Source of the DNA: Cytophagales bacterium
Lineage (GTDB): Bacteria > Bacteroidota > Bacteroidia > Cytophagales > ES-bin-26
Assembly: GCA_014379925.1 (NCBI GenBank)
Contig: JACMKY010000034.1
Coordinates: forward strand, 1 to 6,079
Direction of reading: 5' to 3'
Length of the DNA: 6,079 nt
Both the position numbers and the translations under genes were made by a program. Of the stretch, positions 1 to 6,035 are shown piece by piece; the first letter of the stretch is position 1, and each line of letters starts with the position of its first letter. The notes under the pieces are model-generated. The model did no database searches and was not told where the DNA came from. It saw only the letters and a program-made list of their open reading frames with translations.

Positions 1-1
1 C

Positions 2-580
2 AGCGGATGGGTGGTGCAGAATTCGCCGCAGCAATTGCAGATGGCCCCCAACAACGGGAAAGCCCTGCTGCTGCTGACCCTGGCGGCCGAGAAGTCCCTG
101 CCGGCGGCGGCGCAACAACTGGTCGAGAAGAACCAACTCACCCCGGTGGAGTCCAAGAATACCACGGTGAACGGTTTGCCCGCCATCGCCCTGGTGGCCG
201 ATCCGCGTCAACCGGAGCAAGACCAGCAACAACCGCAACAGCAGCAACCACCCGCCATCCGGGCCCTGATTTACCTCATCGAATACGGCGGCAACGTCTA
301 CAGCCTGATGGGAATCACTGCGTTGAAGGACTTCAACGAGTACTTGCCGACCTTTCGATCCACGATGGGCAGTTTCAAAACGTTGACCGACCCGGACAAG
401 CTCAACCGCAAGCCGGACCGCATCAAGATCCGGACCGTCAAGCAGGGGGGAACGCTGGCGCAGGCGCTGGGTGCCTACCAGGTGAAGAAAGACAAGCTGA
501 AGGAGTTGGCCATCCTCAACGGCATGGAACTGGAAGACAAGGTGGAGCCGGGCACGCTGATCAAAGTGATTGAAAAATAA
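2..580 (+). CDS. C-terminal part of a secreted M48-family metalloprotease (5' partial)
   Basis: The reading frame is open from the first complete codon at the left edge, so the true start and the expected HExxH catalytic domain lie upstream of the window. What remains is about 192 residues of non-catalytic tail. It opens with Ser-Gly-Trp-Val-Val-Gln-Asn-Ser-Pro-Gln-Gln, a type of segment I associate with the region after the peptidase domain in Bacteroidota M48 (Ste24-like) proteins. A Gln/Pro-rich linker follows (bases about 218-252), then a globular stretch with 'YLIEYGGNVYSLMG'. The last 50 or so residues (TVKQGGTLAQALGAYQVKK...LNGMELEDKVEPGTLIKVIE) read like a LysM-type module: Gly-Thr-Leu near the start, Leu-Asn-Gly in the middle and a final beta strand. 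Such proteins are usually exported quality-control or wall-associated proteases. The internal GTG at 11 is not a likely start. The family call rests on the tail alone. Confidence 0.66.
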   Translation, partial: SGWVVQNSPQQLQMAPNNGKALLLLTLAAEKSLPAAAQQLVEKNQLTPVESKNTTVNGLPAIALVADPRQPEQDQQQPQQQQPPAIRALIYLIEYGGNVYSLMGITALKDFNEYLPTFRSTMGSFKTLTDPDKLNRKPDRIKIRTVKQGGTLAQALGAYQVKKDKLKELAILNGMELEDKVEPGTLIKVIEK

Positions 581-640
581 CGGGTACGCGGAAGCCAACA
601 TCCTGACGCATAGCTTGTACGTTGTCCACCAAAGACAAGT

Positions 641-994
641 ATGAACGAAAAAAGGATACCGGTCTGGCATGCTTTGTCGGAATTCTACCTGGATACTGAG
701 CTTGATGACGGTGATTTTGATCGGATAGCCGCGGTGTTGATGAAGTCGGGCTTCACGCTCGAGGAGGCAAAACAGATTGATTTATACGAGGTTTTTCCTC
801 TGTTGCAACCAAATTTACTTTCCGTTGCCGGCGAATGGACCGGATTTGACGAAAAATGGTTGAATGAAAACTGCGAGAAGCTTTACGGGAGAAGGAACAG
901 TCGGTTCTTCCGGGGCAGGTGTGTGCTTTGGAATAAATTTTTTTACTGGATGAGAAGAAGGTATTGGGAGCAAATTGAAAAGCGAATGGAATAA
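641..994 (+). CDS. Small uncharacterised protein, possibly DUF7079 family
   Basis: This 117-residue protein has no signal peptide or membrane segment, so it is probably cytoplasmic. The N-terminal half is acidic and helical (VWHALSEFYLDTELDDGDF, then IAAVLMKSGFTLEEAKQI), followed by EVFPLLQPNLLSVAGEWTGF and FDEKWLNENCEKLYG. The motif order 'VW.ALS..YLDTEL ... EVFP.L..NLLSVAGEW.GFDE.WL' is what I remember of a small bacterial family, I think DUF7079; its function is unknown to me. The last 30 residues are strongly basic and aromatic (RFFRGR, WMRRRYW). The gene starts 60 bases after the peptidase stop with no clear ribosome-binding site. By hand count its GC content is about 45%, visibly lower than its neighbours, which hints at recent acquisition. 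The reading frame is convincing; the family name is from memory only. Confidence 0.62.
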   Translation: MNEKRIPVWHALSEFYLDTELDDGDFDRIAAVLMKSGFTLEEAKQIDLYEVFPLLQPNLLSVAGEWTGFDEKWLNENCEKLYGRRNSRFFRGRCVLWNKFFYWMRRRYWEQIEKRME

Positions 995-1172
995 TGGGCG
1001 CTGAGCGTGGGTTTACGCATTCCGTTTTGTTGAACTGACAAACCAAAGCCAACGCGCACCTCCGCTTCCCGTGCCGCCCCTGCGCACCAATCCAAAACCA
1101 CCGGCCTGCTCACCGCCGCTTTCACCGCCGCCGCGCGGAAATAATTTTTTTCAAAAATGTCTCTTTCCCGCG

Positions 1173-1202
1173 TAGGGGTAAAATCCTTTTCACCGGTCTT
1201 AT
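1173..1202 (+). promoter_or_regulatory. ECF-sigma-type promoter-like motif ahead of fecR
   Basis: TAGGGGTA (1173-1180) is followed, after 15 bases, by GTCTTAT (1196-1202). ECF sigma factors typically recognise a G-rich -35 box and a -10 box containing GTC at about this spacing. I also recall similar 'TAGGGGTA ... GTCTTAT' pairs ahead of fecR-like genes in other Bacteroidota. The motif follows an abrupt AT-rich run (1139-1160) within GC-rich sequence. A transcript starting about 7 bases past the -10 box would carry a leader of about 25 bases before the ATG at 1234. The bases are seen directly; the promoter role is inferred and would imply control of fecR by the sigma factor its product binds. 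Confidence 0.45.
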
Positions 1203-1233
1203 CTCCGTAAAGTTGAATAGAGGCCCCGCCGCG

Positions 1234-2319
1234 ATGGAAGAGGAACCCTGGGAGCTGATTGCCAAGTACCTGAAGGAGGAAACCTCGGCGGAGGAACGGG
1301 AACGCTTGTTTGCGTGGGTGAACCGGCAACCCGAAAACCGGGAAATCTTCCAGCAACTGAGCAACCTGTGGCGCGCCACCCGGCGGGCGGACCAAACCCC
1401 GGCGGCTTTCCAGCCGGACGTGGAAAGGGCGTGGACGCGCTTCAAAACCCGGGTGAACCTGGAAGCCGCTCCGCAAAATCCGCTCGGGGAGCGCGCCGCC
1501 AAACCAGCCCTTGCCCCGCCTGCCGAATCCGCCAGGCCCAGGGTGGTTCCGTTCCGTCCGGGTCGCCGCCAGTTGGTTGGGCAAATCACCCGCCTGGTGG
1601 CCACGGTTCTGCTCGTGCTGGGCGCCGTTTTTTGGGTTCGGTTCTACTTCTCCGGTGTCCAGCCGCCGGTGCTGACGCAGGCGACGCGGGGAGACAAGCG
1701 GATTTTTTACCTGCCCGACAGCAGCCGGGTGCTGCTCAACCGGAATAGCCAACTGGCGTACGCCGAAGGATTCGCGGCGGGCAAACGGGAAGTGACGCTG
1801 ACGGGCGAAGCGTTTTTTGAGGTGCGGAAGGTGCCGGGCAAAACCTTCGTCGTTTTCAGCGGCAACGCGAAGACCGAGGTACTGGGCACTTCGTTCAACG
1901 TGCGGGCTTACCCCAGCGAGACCAATGTGGAGGTGCAGGTCGTCACCGGCAGGGTGGCTTTTTCCGGCCGCAACGCCGACGACACCAGCCGGGTGTACCT
2001 GACGCGCGGATTCAAGGGGGAGCTTTCCGCCGCCAACGCGCTCACCAAAGCCGCCGTCGAAAACCCGAACCTGCTGGCCTGGAAAGAAGGACGACTCGCC
2101 TTCAACAACACGCAGTTGGCACAGGTGGTGGCTTCGCTGGAGCGGTACTTCAACGTGCCCATCCGCGTCAGCAACCCGCAACTGCTGGCGTGCCGTTTCA
2201 CGGGTTCCTTCGAAGAGCCCGACCTGGAAGAAATCCTGGAGGTGCTGAAAGCGTCCGTCAACCTGTCTTACGCCACCGACCGCCGTCAGTACGTCCTTTC
2301 GGGACCGGGCTGTCGGTAA
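1234..2319 (+). CDS. FecR-family anti-sigma regulator, single-pass inner-membrane protein
   Basis: A 361-residue FecR-like transmembrane regulator of an ECF sigma factor. Residues 1-75 form the cytoplasmic sigma-binding part (PWELIAKYLKEETSAEERE, then FAWVN..PENREIFQQLSNLW, typical of Bacteroidota FecR proteins). A Pro/Ala/Arg-rich linker leads to one membrane helix at about 119-139 (ITRLVATVLLVLGAVFWVRF). The periplasmic FecR domain spans about 150-245, with RIFYLPDSSRVLLNRNSQLAY, LTGEAFFEV and TEVLGTSFNVRAY. Residues about 288-357 form a C-terminal domain of DUF4974/STN-like fold (LAFNNTQLAQVVASLERYFNVPI...), the likely contact with an outer-membrane signalling partner. I chose ATG 1234 over the in-frame TTG at 1213 because the ATG begins the family-like sequence and has AGAGG about ten bases upstream. 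No ECF sigma gene lies directly upstream, where one is commonly found. The following gene encodes an STN protein, a probable partner. Confidence 0.93.
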   Translation: MEEEPWELIAKYLKEETSAEERERLFAWVNRQPENREIFQQLSNLWRATRRADQTPAAFQPDVERAWTRFKTRVNLEAAPQNPLGERAAKPALAPPAESARPRVVPFRPGRRQLVGQITRLVATVLLVLGAVFWVRFYFSGVQPPVLTQATRGDKRIFYLPDSSRVLLNRNSQLAYAEGFAAGKREVTLTGEAFFEVRKVPGKTFVVFSGNAKTEVLGTSFNVRAYPSETNVEVQVVTGRVAFSGRNADDTSRVYLTRGFKGELSAANALTKAAVENPNLLAWKEGRLAFNNTQLAQVVASLERYFNVPIRVSNPQLLACRFTGSFEEPDLEEILEVLKASVNLSYATDRRQYVLSGPGCR

Positions 2320-2320
2320 G

Positions 2321-2352
2321 TGATGAGTTGATGAGTAAGGGAGTTGATGAGT
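2321..2352 (+). repeat. Tandem octamer array TGATGAGT, four units
   Basis: Four consecutive 8-base units start two bases after the fecR stop codon: TGATGAGT (2321-2328), TGATGAGT (2329-2336), AAGGGAGT (2337-2344, diverged but in register) and TGATGAGT (2345-2352). The same octamer occurs in opposite orientation at 2472-2491, just before the next gene. The function is unknown. It could be a simple repeat grown by slippage, or one arm of a long-range RNA stem in a transcript running from fecR into the STN gene. Confidence 0.7.
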
Positions 2353-2471
2353 TGGTAAATATTCAAAATAAGCTTTTTAGGAGGGCTATAAATATCGTTC
2401 GTTGTTGTTTCACTACCGTGAGACTGCATTCCGGTAAAAAGTTCACGAGCGTAAATATCCGCTTACCACCC

Positions 2472-2491
2472 ACTCATAGACTCATAAACTC
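2472..2491 (-). repeat. Inverted partner of the TGATGAGT octamer array
   Basis: ACTCATAG (2472-2479), ACTCATAA (2480-2487) and a partial ACTC (2488-2491) keep an 8-base period. Read on the minus strand they give the same ATGAGT core as the array at 2321-2352. Aligning the reverse complement of 2472-2491 with 2325-2344 gives 15 matches in 20. The array ends six bases before the ATG at 2498, in the ribosome-binding region of the STN gene, so pairing with the upstream array could in principle affect translation. That role is inference. Confidence 0.6.
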
Positions 2492-2497
2492 GAAAGA

Positions 2498-4258
2498 ATG
2501 AAAGTCCCGTCTATCCTTGGTTGGCTGTTGCTGGGCGTTCTCCTCCGCGCCCCGGCCCAACCCGGTGGGTTGGAGAGGATCGTGTCGCTCCGTTACGAGG
2601 ACGTTCCGCTGGAAACGGTGTTGAAAGACCTCACCAAGACCTACGGAGTCCGTTTTTCCTACGTGAACAACGTGATTCCGTTGGACAAGAAAGTGCGTAT
2701 CCGCGTAAACAACGTCCCCCTGCGGGCCGCCCTGGATGCCTTGCTGGCCGGCACGGGCGTGCGTTGGCGGCTGGTAGGCGACCAGGTCGTGCTGACGTAC
2801 GAGGCCGGAAAAGCCAACGCCCAACCGGCGGAGGTCCCCGCGGCGGCGGTACGGATTCCGGACGTTCACCTGGAACCCCTCCGGGGAAGGGAGGTGCGGG
2901 TTCCCGCTTCGCCGGGCGCAGGGGTACCCAGGCGGGAAGCGCAGCCCTTGCCCTACCAGTACGCGGCCCGGGAACGGCGGCGTCAGCTACGGCTGGATCG
3001 GTACCTGCGCAAGCTCCAGGAGTTCACCGCTTCCCTCCGGAAAGACTACCTGCCGCCCGATTCCACCCAACGGATGGCGGACAGCATCCGGGTTCTCTCC
3101 GCCGACGATCCTTACTGGGACTACCCGGAAAAAGACTGGCAGGTCACGTTCGTCTCACCCGTTGGCACCAACGGAAAAGAGTTTCTTAAAACCGTCAACC
3201 ACCTTTCCTTCAACGTGCTGGCGGGTGCCTCGGCGGGATTGGAAGGGGTGGAAGTGGGGGGCCTGCTCAACGCGGAAAATGACTACGTCGACGGCGTGCA
3301 GGTTTCGGGTTTCGGTAACCTGGTCCGCAACGAGGTCACCGGGGTGCAGGCCGCCGGATTCGCCAACGTGAACGGCGGCTACACCCGGGGTGTGCAGGCG
3401 GCGGGCTTTGCCAACGTGGTGCTCGACAGCGCCCAGTCCGTTCAGGTGGCGGGCTTTGCCAACGTGGTGGCGGGCAATCAGCGCGCGGCGCAGGTTGCCG
3501 GATTCAGCAACGTAACCAACGGCGATGCTGGCTCGGCTCAGGTGGCGGGTTTTGCCAACGTGGCCAACGGGCACGTGCGGGGTGGGCAGGTAGCAGGTTT
3601 CTTGAACGTCACCACCGGGAACGTGACGGGTGGCCAGGTGGCCGGCTTTGCCAACGTGACGGCCGGCGATGTGCAGGGAGTACAGGTGAGCGGGTTCTTT
3701 AACCACGCCCGGCGGGTGAGGGGTAGCCAAATCGGATTTATCAACGTGGCCGACTCCGTCACGGGCGTTTCCATCGGGTTCCTGAACTTCGTGCGGCGCG
3801 GCTACCACCGGTTGGAAATCTGGGGAAGCGAAGCCCTCTTCGTCAACGCCGCCTTCAAAACGGGCACGCCCCGCTTTTACAATATTCTGGCCCTGGGCAT
3901 GCAGCCCCGCCAAGACCGCGTGCGCTGGGGCGTCGGCTACGGCATTGGTACCGAACAGCGGTTGTCGCGCGGCCTGACGCTCAACCTGGACGCGGTCGCC
4001 TACCAGATTAACGAAAACCAGTGGTGGACCAACCGGCTGAACCTACTCAACCAGGTGAAGCTTACGCTGGGGGCGCGCCTGACCAACCGGACCCGCGTTT
4101 TGCTGGGTCCCACGTTCAACGCGCAGGTATCCCGGCTTTTCGACGCGGAAAACAACCGCTACGGCACCGACCTGGCTCCCTGGTATTTCTACGACCGCAC
4201 CAACGGCCAGACCAACGTGCGCATGTGGATCGGCTTCCACGCGGGTTTTCGGTTTTAG
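2498..4258 (+). CDS. Secreted STN-domain protein with LA_2272-like surface repeats and an outer-membrane-like C-terminus
   Basis: A 586-residue envelope protein. Residues 1-20 are a Sec signal peptide (MKVPSILGWLLLGVLLRAPA, cut before Gln21). Residues about 28-101 are an STN domain (LRYEDVPLETVLKDLTKTYGV..., closing in VRWRLVGDQVVLT), the fold that contacts FecR in TonB-receptor signalling. A Pro/Arg-rich, partly helical linker runs to about 210. From about 214 (VTFVSPVGTNGKE, then HLSFNVLAGASAGLEGVEVGGLLN) the protein resembles LA_2272-type surface repeat proteins, with ten units in an exact 16-residue period at 251-410 (core xQVAGFANV) and two degenerate units to about 431. The rest (RLEIWGSEALFVNAAFKTG, WGVGYGIGTEQ, NQWWTNRLNLLNQVKLTLG, final FHAGFRF) alternates like beta-barrel strands and ends in Phe, as outer-membrane proteins often do. 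There is no TonB plug domain. Its place directly after fecR suggests it is the FecR signalling partner. The domain calls are firm; the signalling role is inferred. Confidence 0.85.
   Translation: MKVPSILGWLLLGVLLRAPAQPGGLERIVSLRYEDVPLETVLKDLTKTYGVRFSYVNNVIPLDKKVRIRVNNVPLRAALDALLAGTGVRWRLVGDQVVLTYEAGKANAQPAEVPAAAVRIPDVHLEPLRGREVRVPASPGAGVPRREAQPLPYQYAARERRRQLRLDRYLRKLQEFTASLRKDYLPPDSTQRMADSIRVLSADDPYWDYPEKDWQVTFVSPVGTNGKEFLKTVNHLSFNVLAGASAGLEGVEVGGLLNAENDYVDGVQVSGFGNLVRNEVTGVQAAGFANVNGGYTRGVQAAGFANVVLDSAQSVQVAGFANVVAGNQRAAQVAGFSNVTNGDAGSAQVAGFANVANGHVRGGQVAGFLNVTTGNVTGGQVAGFANVTAGDVQGVQVSGFFNHARRVRGSQIGFINVADSVTGVSIGFLNFVRRGYHRLEIWGSEALFVNAAFKTGTPRFYNILALGMQPRQDRVRWGVGYGIGTEQRLSRGLTLNLDAVAYQINENQWWTNRLNLLNQVKLTLGARLTNRTRVLLGPTFNAQVSRLFDAENNRYGTDLAPWYFYDRTNGQTNVRMWIGFHAGFRF
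3248..3727 (+). repeat. Ten in-frame 48-base repeats encoding xQVAGFANV units
   Basis: Units begin at 3248, 3296, 3344, 3392, 3440, 3488, 3536, 3584, 3632 and 3680, with no length variation. Each encodes a hydrophobic strand (VQVAGFANV or a close variant) followed by a 7-8 residue polar turn such as TNGDAGS or ANGHVRG. The DNA is also alike: GGCTTTGCCAACGTG recurs exactly in several units, and the first unit (VEVGGLLN) is the most diverged. The constant period suggests a stacked beta-solenoid or repeated hairpins. Two further degenerate copies (SQIGFIN and VSIGFLN) follow at shorter spacing. Confidence 0.9.
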
Positions 4259-4312
4259 GGCTTGTTTTACGGAAAAGGGAATCAAACAAAATTTTTCCGG
4301 TGGAAGTGGGTT

Positions 4313-4357
4313 ATTGGTACGGGAATCGCGTAGCCAATGACGTACCCCGGAACCAAT
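4313..4357 (+). promoter_or_regulatory. Possible hairpin covering the start codon of the DUF6134-like gene
   Basis: ATTGGT (4313-4318) can pair with ACCAAT (4352-4357), which includes the first two bases of the ATG at 4356. The stem can continue with C4320-G4350 and GGG (4321-4323) with CCC (4346-4348), allowing one mismatch and one bulge. A competing perfect 6-bp stem is GGTACG (4316-4321) with CGTACC (4341-4346). The pairing is visible in the sequence; an effect on translation is speculative. Confidence 0.25.
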
Positions 4358-4994
4358 GACCTGTTTTTCAGCAAAACCCGTGTCCATTCTTATTCAAGCC
4401 GCTTGGAAAGCCGCTTGGTTGTTTGCCTTCGTCACGCACCCGACTCCCGCGTTGCACGCCCAGCACCTGGACTACCACGTGTACCTGAACGGCAAGTCGG
4501 TGGGTTCGCTCGAAGCCGACCGGAATTTGCGCGACGGACTGGCACATTACTTGATTGAAAGTAAAGCAGACTTTCGCTTCATATTCAAGATCAGCACGGA
4601 TTACACTTTTGAAACCACTTACCAGAACGGAATGCTGACCAAGGCCAGCACCAGAAACACGGTCAACGACGAGGTGCGGGGTACGTCGAAAGTCACCTGG
4701 AACGGTACCCACTACCTGGTTGAAATGAAGGAAGGGCGGTCAGTGCTCAAAAACGCCCGGATTACCTACAGCATGGTGTCGCTCTACTTCACGGAACCCA
4801 AGCTGATCAGGCAAGTCTTTTCGGAGCGGTACGCCAAGTTCCTGCCCATCCGGTCGGTGGGCGAACACCGCTACGAGCTGGACCTGCCCGATGGCAAGAA
4901 AAATTACTACACCTACGCCGACGGGTTCTGCCAGTTGGTGGAAGCGGGTCACCGCGTGGGGAAAATTACTTTCAAACTGACCGGCGTGAAGTAG
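4356..4994 (+). CDS. Secreted DUF6134-like protein of unknown function
   Basis: A 212-residue exported protein. Residues 1-35 read as a longish signal peptide (hydrophobic ILIQAAWKAAWLFAFV, cut after ALHA before Gln36). The mature part begins HLDYHVYLNGKSVGSLEADR and continues with alternating strand-like segments: FRFIFKISTDYTFETTYQNGML, then NTVNDEVRGTSKVTWNG, then a 'YFTEPK' stretch and a final ELDLPDGKKNYYTYADGFC...VGKITFKLTG. The opening 'Y.VYLNGK.VG.L', the 'YQNG.L' segment and the central 'Y.TEP' are what I associate with DUF6134, found in Bacteroidota; the function is unknown. The protein is mostly beta, has no transmembrane helix after the signal and no lipobox, so it is probably periplasmic or exported. 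ATG 4356 was chosen because it supplies the signal peptide. It lies 97 bases after the STN gene, so co-transcription is possible but not shown. Confidence 0.78.
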   Translation: MTCFSAKPVSILIQAAWKAAWLFAFVTHPTPALHAQHLDYHVYLNGKSVGSLEADRNLRDGLAHYLIESKADFRFIFKISTDYTFETTYQNGMLTKASTRNTVNDEVRGTSKVTWNGTHYLVEMKEGRSVLKNARITYSMVSLYFTEPKLIRQVFSERYAKFLPIRSVGEHRYELDLPDGKKNYYTYADGFCQLVEAGHRVGKITFKLTGVK

Positions 4995-5077
4995 ACGGGC
5001 CGCAAGACCTTCCGACATTCCGAATCCTTGCCTTACACCAACCTTGCAAACGATTTAACCCCTAACTGCTTACTCCA

Positions 5078-5692
5078 ATGAAAAAAGTACTGATTGCCGC
5101 GCTGGGAATCGTATTCTCCGGCCACTTATTTGCCCAGTCCCCCTCGCCGTCCCAGTCCCTGATTACGCTGGGCCCCAAGTTCGCGCTGAATTACTCCTCG
5201 CTCACCGGCGACGACGACCGGCTCGACCCGGGCCGCTTCACGGGCGTGGCGGGCGGGGCGTTCGTGCGCCTCAACCTGGGCCGGGTTTACCTGCAACCGG
5301 AAGGGTATTTTACGGGCAAGGGCGGCAACCTTAACATCAGCACGCAGCCCGGCAACGCCGCCGATGCCAACGGCAAGGTACGGCTCACCTCATTTGACGT
5401 GCCCGTGCTGCTGGGCTACAAACTCATTTCCACCAAAGTGTTCAACCTGCGGTTGATGGGTGGGCCGGTGGCTTCCTTCTTGCTGAAGGAAAACCGGAAC
5501 GACCTGAAGCTGTTGGACGCCGACTCTTACACTTACAACAAGTCCAACATCGGCTTTCAGGCCGGCGTGGGCTTCGACATTGCCAACCTCACCTTCGATG
5601 CCCGTTACGAAGGAAGCCTGAACCAAATCAACCCGACGTTTAACCAGCGCACGAGTCTTTTCCAATTGGGGGTAGGATTCAAGATTTTCTAG
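5078..5692 (+). CDS. Small outer-membrane beta-barrel protein (porin family, OMP_b-brl_2-like)
   Basis: A 204-residue outer-membrane protein. Residues 1-19 are a clear Sec signal peptide (MKKVLIAALGIVFSGHLFA, cut before Gln20). The mature chain alternates strands and turns as in the 8-stranded barrels of the PF13568 type: LITLGPKFALNYSSL, GGAFVRLNLGRVYLQPEGYFT, the family-like VRLTSFDVPVLLGYKLI, FNLRLMGGPVASFLL, NIGFQAGVGFDIANLTFDARYEGSL and a last strand SLFQLGVGFKIF ending in Phe, the usual barrel signal. Length fits the family. The specific role is unknown; such proteins are often structural or give small pores. It starts 83 bases after the previous gene without an obvious ribosome-binding site, as is common in Bacteroidota, and a strong hairpin follows 30 bases after its stop. 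Confidence 0.9.
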   Translation: MKKVLIAALGIVFSGHLFAQSPSPSQSLITLGPKFALNYSSLTGDDDRLDPGRFTGVAGGAFVRLNLGRVYLQPEGYFTGKGGNLNISTQPGNAADANGKVRLTSFDVPVLLGYKLISTKVFNLRLMGGPVASFLLKENRNDLKLLDADSYTYNKSNIGFQAGVGFDIANLTFDARYEGSLNQINPTFNQRTSLFQLGVGFKIF

Positions 5693-5722
5693 AATGGGTT
5701 GCCAGGAAGTCAAATTGCTCCT

Positions 5723-5762
5723 ACGCCGAACGCTCCGTCCCACCCGACGGAGCGTTCGGCGT
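5723..5762. terminator. Perfect 17-bp hairpin after the beta-barrel gene
   Basis: The arm at 5723-5739 is exactly complementary to 5746-5762, with a 6-base loop (CCACCC). It is GC-rich, so very stable as RNA. It lies 30 bases past the stop of the beta-barrel gene, where a transcript end is expected. Neither side has a T-run, so it is not a textbook intrinsic terminator; it may stop transcription in another way or protect the mRNA 3' end. Confidence 0.6.
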
Positions 5763-6035
5763 TGCAGGGAAACCCGGGACTGATCAGGTCGGTTTGACTG
5801 GATTGGGCAGAAGGCCGATCGAATCCTCTCCGAGGGGACATTGTCGGCCCTCGCTGAGATCCGCAACGCCAGGGTTGAATGAGGCTGCTTGTTGATCTAC
5901 ATTGTACTTTCCTGCGAACACCGGGAAAGATTGCTCCCGCATTCTGACGGTTGTCCAGCACCCGGGTGCGGTTGATTTCCACGCAGTCCGGCCAGCCGCG
6001 AACAAGGGCCGTTGCCGATCGGAAACATTTAGGAA
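5763..6035. other. Stretch without a convincing gene
   Basis: About 270 bases in which I recognise no protein or RNA family. Open frames on the minus strand overlap each other, start with weak codons or cross the 5723-5762 hairpin, and none has family-like sequence. Small symmetric elements are visible: a hairpin at 5831-5853 (CGAGGG with CCCTCG, and an inner GAC with GTC), the palindrome CACCCGGGTG near 5964 and CTGATCAG near 5780. It may be plain intergenic DNA, a decayed gene or a structured transcript ending at the T-tract hairpin at 6036-6069. Confidence 0.4.

Noticed and set aside
7..573. Overlapping 188-codon + strand frame in the peptidase tail
   Set aside because: Its translation is low-complexity Gly/Arg/Pro/His sequence; the alternative frame reads as an M48 tail with a LysM-like end.
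995..1140. Remnant of an ECF sigma gene upstream of fecR
   Set aside because: I translated the + strand frame ending at the stop at 1142-1144 (TDKPKPTRTSASRAA...) and saw nothing like a sigma region 4; the idea stays open only through the promoter-like motif.
1213..1233. TTG start that would add seven residues to FecR
   Set aside because: ATG 1234 starts the family-like sequence and has a purine stretch at suitable spacing; the TTG lies close to the predicted transcript start.
943..2181. Long minus-strand open frame of 412 codons across fecR
   Set aside because: It is antisense to a well-recognised FecR protein; its translation is rich in His, Arg, Gly and Pro with no family-like sequence, as expected from the reverse of a GC-rich gene.
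3248..3727. CRISPR array suggested by regular repeats
   Set aside because: The repeats are in frame, coding and contiguous with a conserved protein; there are no unique spacers between identical repeats.
3155..3913. Minus-strand open frame across the repeat region with its own periodicity (HVGKARHL-like units)
   Set aside because: The periodicity is a reflection of the 48-base repeats of the + strand gene; there is no signal peptide or plausible start context.
4270..4299. Possible terminator after the STN gene (CGGAAAA with TTTTCCG)
   Set aside because: Only 7 bp with a 16-base loop, and the T-run is inside the stem rather than after it.
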